The notes below the pieces were generated by a model. It was given only the letters and a program-made list of their open reading frames with translations. It did not search any database and was not told where the DNA came from. From Actinoalloteichus_B caeruleus (GTDB lineage Bacteria; Actinomycetota; Actinomycetes; Mycobacteriales; Pseudonocardiaceae), in NCBI RefSeq assembly GCF_000718005.1, contig NZ_JODV01000041.1: a stretch of 5,844 bases of DNA. One strand, 5' to 3'. Positions 1 to 5,844 of this stretch are shown in pieces. A program made the translations under genes and the position numbers. Every line of letters begins with the position of its first letter. Position 1 is the first letter of the stretch.

Positions 1-63
1 AACCCCAGGGCAGGGAGCCAGTTGCACTCCCAGAATCACACAGTGGATGCGTAACACCTTCGT
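1..63 (-). other. Start of 23S-5S spacer
   Basis: This stretch follows the 23S 3' end on the transcript. Besides the processing-stem arm it can form a small hairpin with GGGAG/CUCCC arms (13-17 with 27-31, 9-base loop). No 5S start is recognisable before the window ends, so the 5S gene is presumed to lie just outside. Confidence 0.75.
33..51 (-). other. 23S processing stem, 3' arm
   Basis: The transcript reads CGCATCCACTGTGTGATTC just after the 23S 3' end. It is the pairing partner of 3194-3212 and closes the pre-23S loop. The single departure from perfect complementarity is a G-U wobble, and one further A-U pair can form outside it (3213 with 32). Confidence 0.88.
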
Positions 64-193
64 AGACAAGCCCTCGGCCTATTAGTACCGGTCAACTCCA
101 CACGTTACCGTGCTTCCATCTCCAGCCTATCAACCCAGTCGTCTACTGGGGGCCTTACCCCAACAAAGTGGGTGGGAGACCTCATCTTGGAAC

Positions 194-236
<43 letters not shown>

Positions 237-295
237 GTAGCCAACCAGCCATGCACCTGGCGGTACAACTGGCACACCAGAGGTTCGTCCGTCCC

Positions 296-309
296 GGTCC
301 TCTCGTACT
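296..309 (-). other. Sarcin-ricin loop of 23S rRNA
   Basis: The transcript AGUACGAGAGGACC is the universally conserved loop that triggers GTP hydrolysis by EF-Tu and EF-G. It is intact here. Confidence 0.93.
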
Positions 310-341
310 AGGGACAGCCTTCCACAAGTCTCCAACGCGCG

Positions 342-376
<35 letters not shown>

Positions 377-377
377 A

Positions 378-429
<52 letters not shown>

Positions 430-433
430 ACTC

Positions 434-474
<41 letters not shown>

Positions 475-507
475 ATGCCGTCGATATGGACTCTTGGGCA
501 AGATCAG

Positions 508-519
508 CCTGTTATCCCC
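508..519 (-). other. Peptidyl-transferase centre core
   Basis: The transcript GGGGAUAACAGG corresponds to E. coli about 2444-2455. The A2451 equivalent is base 512 and G2447 is base 516, both standard, so there is no sign of a linezolid or chloramphenicol resistance change at these positions. Confidence 0.85.
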
Positions 520-900
520 GGGGTACCTTTTATCCGTTGAGCGACACCGCTTCCACCAGCCAGTGCCGGATCACTAGTCCCGACTTTCGTCCCTGCTCGA
601 CCCGTCAGTCTCACAGTCAAGCTCCCTTGTGCACTTACACTCAACACCTGATTGCCAACCAGGCTGAGGGAACCTTTGGGCGCCTCCGTTACCCTTTGGG
701 AGGCAACCGCCCCAGTTAAACTACCCACCAGGCACTGTCCCTGAACCAGATCATGGTCCGAGGTTAGACACCCAGTACGACCAGAGTGGTATTTCAAGAT
801 TGACTCCACGACCACTAGCGTGACCGCTTCCCAGTCTCCCACCTATCCTACACAAGCCGAACCGAGCACCAATACCAAGCTATAGTAAAGGTCCCGGGGT

Positions 901-906
901 CTTTCC
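901..906 (-). other. Macrolide-binding A2058/A2059 site
   Basis: The transcript GGAAAG inside GACGGAAAGACC gives A at the equivalents of 2058 (base 904), 2059 (903) and 2060 (902). This is the macrolide-sensitive sequence. Confidence 0.85.
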
Positions 907-983
907 GTCCTGCCGCGCGTAACGAGCATCTTTACTCGTAGTGCAATTTCGCCGGGCCTGTGGTTGAGACAGCGGAGAAGTCG

Positions 984-1039
<56 letters not shown>

Positions 1040-1542
1040 TGGTTATAGTTACCACCGCCGTTTACTGGCGCTTAAGTTCTCAGCTTCGCCCCGAAGGACT
1101 AACCGGTCCCCTTAACGTTCCAGCACCGGGCAGGCGTCAGTCCGTATACATCGTCTTACGACTTCGCACGGACCTGTGTTTTTAATAAACAGTCGCTTCT
1201 CCCTGGTCTCTGCGGCCACACAACGCTAGCCCGCGAAGGGCTTCACGCCACACGGCCCCCCTTCTCCCGAAGTTACGGGGGCATTTTGCCGAGTTCCTTA
1301 ACCACAGTTCACCCGATCGCCTTGGTATTCTCTACCTGACCACCTGTGTCGGTTTGGGGTACGGGCCGCGTAGACACTCGCTAGAGGCTTTTCTCGGCAG
1401 CATGGGATCACCCTACTTCGCCTCATTCGGCTATGCATCACGTCTCACCATTAACAGAGAAGCGGATTTGCCTACCTCTCCTGGCTACACGCTTACACCA
1501 GTACTACCACTCACTGGCGGGGCTACCCTCCTGCGTCACCCC

Positions 1543-1651
1543 ATCACTTGGCTACTACCAGCTCAGATCCCGCGCATGGCCACCACCCCACCCGAAAGCA
1601 GGACAGCACCACGGGCGGTTAGTATCACCAGCCTCGCCAGGGACGCATCCA
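1543..1651 (-). other. Actinobacterial 23S domain III insertion (helix 54a)
   Basis: Between the conserved transcript segments GTACCCGTG (1652-1660) and GGGGTGACGC (1533-1542) lie about 109 nt, where E. coli has fewer than 20. The location and size match the insertion known as a marker of Actinobacteria. It is expected to form a long surface-exposed helix. Positions 1586-1603 share an 18-base word with the 16S-23S spacer. Confidence 0.8.
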
Positions 1652-1986
1652 CACGGGTACGGGAATATCAACCCGTTGTCCATCGACTACGCCTGTCGGC
1701 CTCGCCTTAGGTCCCGACTTACCCTGGGCGGAATAACCTGGCCCAGGAACCCTTGGTCATCCGGCGGCAGAGTTTCTCACTCTGCTTTCGCTACTCATGC
1801 CTGCATTCTCACTCCCACACCGTCCACACCCGCTCACGCGACTGCTTCACCCAGTGCAGGACGCTCCCCTACCCATCCACACACCTACACCCACCCCCCA
1901 AAAGGGACAGATGGAGCTCTACATGTGAATGACACGGCTTCGGCGGTGCGCTTAAGCCCCGCTACATTATCGGCGCAGGACCACTT

Positions 1987-2046
<60 letters not shown>

Positions 2047-2441
2047 GTCTGGGCGACCCCACATCCTTTTCCACTTAGCGCACACTTAGGGGCCTTAGCC
2101 GGCGTTCTGGGCTGTTTCCCTCTCGACTACGAAGCTTATCCCCCGCAGTCTCACTGCCGCGCTCTCACACACCCGCATTCGGAGTTTGGCTGACGTCAGT
2201 AACCTTGTCGGGCCCATCGGCCATCCAGTGCTCTACCTCGGATGAGAAACACACGACGCTGCACCTAAATGCATTTCGGGGAGAACCAGCTATCACGGAG
2301 TTTGATTGGCCTTTCACCCCTACCCACAGCTCATCCCCCAGGTTTTCAACCCTGGTGGGTTCGGGCCTCCACGCGGTCTTACCCGCGCTTCACCCTGGCC
2401 ATGGGTAGATCACTCCGCTTCGGGTCTAGGACACGCGACTC

Positions 2442-2475
<34 letters not shown>

Positions 2476-2609
2476 ACCCCACCCGGGTTAACCTCGCCAC
2501 GTATCACTAACTCGCAGGCTCATTCTTCAAAAGGCACGCCATCACCCCACAACGGAGGCTCTGACGGATTGTAGGCACATGGTTTCAGGTACTATTTCAC
2601 TCCCCTCCC

Positions 2610-2643
<34 letters not shown>

Positions 2644-3193
2644 CCGCTATCGGTCATCAGGGAGTATTTAGGCTTAGCGGGTGGTCCCGCCAGATTCACA
2701 GCAAATTCCACGAGCTCGCTGCTACTTGGGATCCCCTCCAGGAGACACAGTGCTTTCACGTACGGGAGTATCACCCTCTACGCTGACGCTTTCCAGACGT
2801 CTTCCGCTAACACCATGTTTTCTGACTCCTCGCCGAGATGGCAGCCTCGACCGGTGGGTCCCACAACCCCGCATACGCAACCCCTGCCAGGTATCACACG
2901 TACACGGTTTAGCCTCATCCGCTTTCGCTCGCCACTACTCACGGAATCACGGTTGTTTTCTCTTCCTACGGGTACTGAGATGTTTCACTTCCCCGCGTTC
3001 CCTCCACACACCCTATATATTCAGGTGTAGGTGACCAGACATGACTCTGGCCGGGTTTCCCCATTCGGAAATCCTCGGATCACAGCTTGGTTGACAGCTC
3101 CCCGAGGCCTATCGCGGCCTCCCACGTCCTTCATCGGCTCCTGATGCCCAGGCATCCACCATGTGCCCTTACTTACTTGACCACAAAGATGCT

Positions 3194-3212
3194 CGCATCC
3201 ACTGTGTAATTC
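3194..3212 (-). other. 23S processing stem, 5' arm
   Basis: The transcript reads GAATTACACAGTGGATGCG here, 11-12 bases upstream of the estimated 23S 5' end. It pairs with the 3' flank at 33-51 over 19 consecutive positions, all Watson-Crick except one G-U. RNase III is known to cut such stems around pre-23S rRNA in bacteria. The stem itself is seen in the sequence; the enzyme assignment rests on that knowledge. Confidence 0.88.
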
Positions 3213-3222
3213 TCAAAGAACA
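3213..3222 (-). promoter_or_regulatory. boxA antitermination element before 23S
   Basis: The transcript word TGTTCTTTGA matches the bacterial rRNA boxA (E. coli core TGCTCTTTAA). In E. coli and mycobacteria boxA RNA is bound by NusB-NusE (S10) and lets RNA polymerase pass Rho-dependent terminators in untranslated RNA. It directly abuts the 23S processing-stem arm and is identical to the leader copy at 5211-5220. Confidence 0.75.
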
Positions 3223-3374
3223 ACCGGCCGCCACCCCCACACCAGCACCACCAACCCCGCACACCCACCAGGGGCACGCCAGACGGTATGGCACTCGGGG
3301 ACAGCACCACCAGAAGACCCACGCACCACGCGTGTTCCCTCAGGACCCAACAGTGCACCGACCACACCACAACC

Positions 3375-3440
3375 CCACCACACAGCAGCTTTCCCCACCC
3401 CCACCCGAAAGCAGGAGCCGTACTCACCACCACACAGCAG
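3375..3440. repeat. 14-base direct repeat in spacer
   Basis: CCACCACACAGCAG occurs exactly at 3375-3388 and 3427-3440, 52 bases apart. The word is of low complexity. Confidence 0.6.
3388..3412 (-). other. Spacer hairpin with G-rich loop
   Basis: The transcript arms GCUUUC (3407-3412) and GAAAGC (3388-3393) enclose a 13-base loop made almost entirely of G with two U. The loop could fold differently, for example with the G-run at 3373-3376. Confidence 0.45.
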
Positions 3441-3519
3441 AACAGCCATGCGGGTAACCAGCAGTCCACAATTCCACTGAGCAGTCACCCCCAGAACACA
3501 CGCCTGAGACAGTGACCAC

Positions 3520-3539
3520 CCCACCACCGAAGCAGTGGG
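3520..3539 (-). other. Hairpin in spacer just after 16S
   Basis: Transcript CCCAC (3535-3539) and GUGGG (3520-3524) can pair around a 10-base loop, starting about 14 bases downstream of the 16S 3' end. It may take part in 16S 3' processing. The stem is short and alternatives exist. Confidence 0.4.
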
Positions 3540-3548
3540 ATACATGCT

Positions 3549-5069
<1,521 letters not shown>

Positions 5070-5106
5070 GGTTTGATTCTGTTACATTCGACGCATGACA
5101 CTCACA

Positions 5107-5124
5107 CCCACCCCGAAGGGCAGG
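5107..5124 (-). other. UUCG tetraloop hairpin in leader
   Basis: The transcript can form a 7-bp stem (five C-G pairs and two G-U wobbles) closed by C(UUCG)G, an exceptionally stable loop. It sits about 40 bases upstream of 16S. Without a following U tract it is not a terminator; it more likely guides leader folding or 16S processing. Confidence 0.6.
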
Positions 5125-5185
5125 GAATGCCACCGTCACTCAAAGGAACTCCTCTAACGAGGGTTCATATTTAGCTCTACTGGCT

Positions 5186-5214
5186 ATTATATCGGTACAC
5201 TGTTGAGTTCTCAA
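5186..5214 (-). promoter_or_regulatory. Possible internal promoter P4 overlapping boxA
   Basis: Minus strand -35-like TTGAGA (5209-5214), 17-base spacer and a perfect TATAAT -10 (5186-5191) in an AT-rich patch about 115 bases upstream of 16S. The -35 shares bases with boxA (5211-5220), so RNA starting near 5178 would lack that boxA. The pairing may be accidental, since the -35 half is dictated by the conserved boxA context. Confidence 0.42.
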
Positions 5215-5220
5215 AGAACA
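5211..5220 (-). promoter_or_regulatory. boxA antitermination element in 16S leader
   Basis: TGTTCTTTGA occurs in the transcript about 140 bases upstream of 16S, the expected leader position for boxA, and is followed by GAACTCAACAGTG, as in mycobacterial rrn leaders. The element overlaps a short palindrome, TTGAGAACTCAA (5203-5214), and the -35 of a candidate internal promoter (P4). Confidence 0.75.
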
Positions 5221-5242
5221 CACGCCACACCAGAACCCCACA

Positions 5243-5255
5243 CCCACATCGTGGG
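5243..5255 (-). other. Short hairpin in leader upstream of boxA
   Basis: Inverted repeat CCCAC-GAT-GTGGG in the transcript, a 5-bp G-C-rich stem about 22 bases upstream of boxA. Its position resembles the boxB hairpins that precede boxA in some rRNA leaders. That role is inferred from position only, and the stem is short. Confidence 0.4.
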
Positions 5256-5374
5256 CCCGTCGTCCTGGGACGCACTCTTCTCGTATCTGAAGCTTGTGTC
5301 CGGCAACCCCCACCACCACGTTCCCGTGATGTCCCATCCGGTGTTTCAGGAAGTTCCCGTTTTTCGCTGGAACC

Positions 5375-5404
5375 AGCTTAGCATTTCCGTTTCCACCGGG
5401 TCAA
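5375..5404 (-). promoter_or_regulatory. Candidate rRNA promoter P3 (main leader promoter)
   Basis: Minus strand -35 TTGACC (5399-5404), 18-base spacer, -10 TAAGCT (5375-5380). This closely resembles mycobacterial rrn promoters, such as the TTGACT/TAGACT type with 18-base spacing. The predicted start near 5368 gives a leader of about 300 nt with boxA inside, the usual layout. A 16-base inverted repeat (5411-5426) lies 6 bases upstream of the -35. Confidence 0.62.
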
Positions 5405-5410
5405 ATCCGG

Positions 5411-5426
5411 GGTTTCCGTGGAAACC
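5411..5426. promoter_or_regulatory. Palindrome upstream of P3 -35, possible operator
   Basis: GGTTTCC-GT-GGAAACC is a perfect inverted repeat with 7-base arms and a 2-base centre, placed at about -43 to -58 relative to the predicted P3 start. That is a typical position for an activator or UP-like element. No regulator can be named from the sequence. Confidence 0.5.
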
Positions 5427-5464
5427 GCCGTTTTCTCAGCGGAACCGGAATCACCGTTGACCAC

Positions 5465-5477
5465 CCTTCCGGGAAGG
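5465..5477. repeat. Small inverted repeat CCTTCC-G-GGAAGG
   Basis: Perfect 6-base arms around one central base, lying between P2 and P3. It would sit in RNA transcribed from P1 or P2. There is no U tract, so it is not a terminator; its role is unknown. Confidence 0.45.
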
Positions 5478-5616
5478 CCGTCGCTGTTTCCGTCGTGTTG
5501 TGTTGTCAACGCTACCAGACCGTGTTTCCGGTGTTTCCCGGGGGGTGTCGGTGTCACCGTGGTGAACCGTGCACCGTTTCCGGTGGACCGGTGTTTCTTT
5601 CCGGTCTGGCCGTTCC

Positions 5617-5646
5617 ACCGTATCGGCCGGTGTTTCCTGGTGTCAA
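5617..5646 (-). promoter_or_regulatory. Candidate rRNA promoter P2
   Basis: Minus strand -35 TTGACA (5641-5646), 18-base spacer, -10 TACGGT (5617-5622). The spacer contains one of the four GAAACACCGG words. The -35 and the bases upstream of it (CCGGATTTGAC) are identical to those of P3, and a palindrome (5649-5662) lies 2 bases upstream of the -35. The expected start is near 5610. Confidence 0.52.
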
Positions 5647-5648
5647 AT

Positions 5649-5662
5649 CCGGTGTTCACCGG
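5649..5662. promoter_or_regulatory. Palindrome upstream of P2 -35, possible operator
   Basis: CCGGTG-TT-CACCGG is a perfect inverted repeat with 6-base arms and a 2-base centre, 2 bases upstream of the P2 -35. A related, shorter version, CGGTG-T-CACCG, lies at 5549-5559. Its placement parallels the palindrome upstream of P3. Confidence 0.45.
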
Positions 5663-5762
5663 GTTTGGCCTGGTCACGACCGTTTCCGAATATCGTGGAA
5701 CTGTGTTGTCAATGTGTGGTTCCGGGCAGCACCGTGTGTGCGGTGTTTTCCGGTTCCGGGTC

Positions 5763-5792
5763 AACGTAACCGATCTTCGTTCGTTCCGTCAA
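5763..5792 (-). promoter_or_regulatory. Candidate rRNA promoter P1
   Basis: Minus strand -35 TTGACG (5787-5792) and -10 TACGTT (5763-5768), separated by 18 bases. It fits the TTGACn/TAnnnT pattern of actinobacterial rRNA promoters recognised by the primary sigma factor. It would start about 690 bases upstream of 16S. It is the weakest of the upstream three because the -10 is poor. Confidence 0.4.
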
Positions 5793-5844
5793 CTCGGCGC
5801 TTTCGACCGGTTGGCGGTGAACTCCTGGCTTTGTTGTTGTCAAT

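Larger units (their letters stand above)
5070..5370 (-). other. Transcribed leader of the rRNA operon
   Basis: This region lies between the proposed P3 start (about 5368) and 16S. In transcript order it holds a G-rich stretch, a CCCAC/GUGGG hairpin (5243-5255), boxA (5211-5220), an AT-rich patch with a perfect TATAAT (5186-5191), and a UUCG-capped hairpin (5107-5124). A 5-bp CAUGC/GCAUG match between leader (5093-5097) and spacer (3543-3547) could start a 16S processing helix, but it is too short to be convincing. No coding signal is seen. Confidence 0.8.
5338..5636. repeat. Four dispersed copies of CCGGTGTTTC
   Basis: Exact plus-strand copies lie at 5338-5347, 5528-5537, 5588-5597 and 5627-5636, all in the same orientation. 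GTTTCC occurs at 5389, 5412, 5486, 5524, 5533, 5576, 5632 and 5682, and once inverted at 5420. The copies are irregularly spaced (190, 60 and 39 bases), so this is not a simple tandem array. Confidence 0.7.
5400..5652. repeat. 11-base duplication GTCAAATCCGG at P2 and P3
   Basis: The plus-strand word GTCAAATCCGG occurs at 5400-5410 and 5642-5652. Each copy covers most of a -35 and the bases just upstream of it, and a GGAAAC word follows 3-4 bases after each -35 in the spacer. This suggests that P2 and P3 are duplicated promoters. Confidence 0.6.
5499..5712. repeat. Repeated TGTGTTGTCAA words (orphan TTGACA)
   Basis: The 11-base word lies at 5499-5509 and 5702-5712, and a shorter relative is at the window edge (5838-5843 is TGTCAA). 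Each contains a consensus minus-strand TTGACA, but none has a TAnnnT -10 at 16-19 bases. Confidence 0.6.
5371..5844 (-). other. rRNA operon promoter region, repeat-rich, no genes
   Basis: About 470 bases without a credible coding frame. The region contains three -35/-10 pairs with 18-base spacing on the minus strand, three further TTGACA words lacking a partner -10, and many copies of GTTTCC and CCGGTGTTTC (plus-strand spelling). The open frames across it are composed of these short repeats, show no family resemblance and have no evident ribosome binding site. The upstream neighbour of the operon lies outside the window. Confidence 0.75.

Noticed and set aside
1..32. 5S rRNA start
   Set aside because: No recognisable 5S 5' sequence; the window ends inside the 23S-5S spacer.
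901..906. Antibiotic-resistance mutation in 23S
   Set aside because: The A2058, A2059 and A2451 equivalents are all wild type.
3161..3545. Open frames in the 16S-23S spacer on both strands
   Set aside because: Low-complexity His/Thr/Pro or Gly/Val/Trp products arising from C/A-rich DNA; no ribosome binding site; located in a transcribed spacer.
5107..5124. Intrinsic terminator
   Set aside because: The stem is followed by a G/U mixture, not a U tract, and it lies just ahead of the 16S gene.
5338..5636. CRISPR array
   Set aside because: The repeats are only 10 bases with irregular 29-180 base gaps; no spacer-repeat pattern.
5378..5764. 128-codon minus-strand frame and plus-strand frames upstream of 16S
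   Set aside because: They coincide with tandem rRNA promoters and short repeats; no domain or ribosome binding site. The minus-strand frame would end at P3, but nothing else supports it.

Overview
The window holds the upstream part of a ribosomal RNA operon, all transcribed leftward on the minus strand. From right to left it contains a roughly 470-base promoter region (about 5371-5844), a transcribed leader (about 5070-5370), a complete 16S rRNA gene (3553-5069), a roughly 370-base internal spacer without tRNA genes (3183-3552), a complete 23S rRNA gene (about 64-3182), and the first ~60 bases of the 23S-5S spacer (1-63). The 5S gene is expected just beyond base 1 and is not in the window. 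I find no credible protein-coding gene. The open frames over the rRNA genes are antisense or out-of-context shadows, and those in the spacer and promoter region are low-complexity.

The organism is a high-GC actinobacterium. The 23S gene carries the roughly 100-base actinobacterial insertion in domain III (about 1543-1651). The 16S gene has a short helix 17 and ends in CCUCCUUUCU. The spacer lacks tRNAs and the boxA elements are TGTTCTTTGA. The 16S V1 region, with its GGTAAGGCCCTTCGGGGTAC word, resembles Mycobacteriales (Corynebacteriales) such as Rhodococcus, Nocardia, Gordonia and Dietzia. Other stretches do not match any genus I can recall, so I do not name one.

The operon parts fit together. 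Transcription probably starts at several tandem sigma-A-type promoters: P1 near 5763-5792, P2 near 5617-5646, P3 near 5375-5404, and a possible leader-internal P4 near 5186-5214. A boxA in the leader and another before 23S should load the Nus antitermination complex. A 19-bp stem between sequences flanking 23S (3194-3212 with 33-51) is the expected RNase III processing helix. Key functional sites in both rRNAs (anti-Shine-Dalgarno, decoding A1408, peptidyl-transferase A2451, macrolide-site A2058/A2059, sarcin-ricin loop) have the standard drug-sensitive sequence.

The least explained part is the promoter region. It is full of repeated words: four exact CCGGTGTTTC copies and eight GTTTCC copies. 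P2 and P3 share an 11-base block covering the -35, and each has a near-perfect palindrome with a 2-base centre immediately upstream of the -35. This looks like an operator or activator array over duplicated rRNA promoters. A second oddity is an 18-base word shared by the 23S actinobacterial insertion and the 16S-23S spacer.
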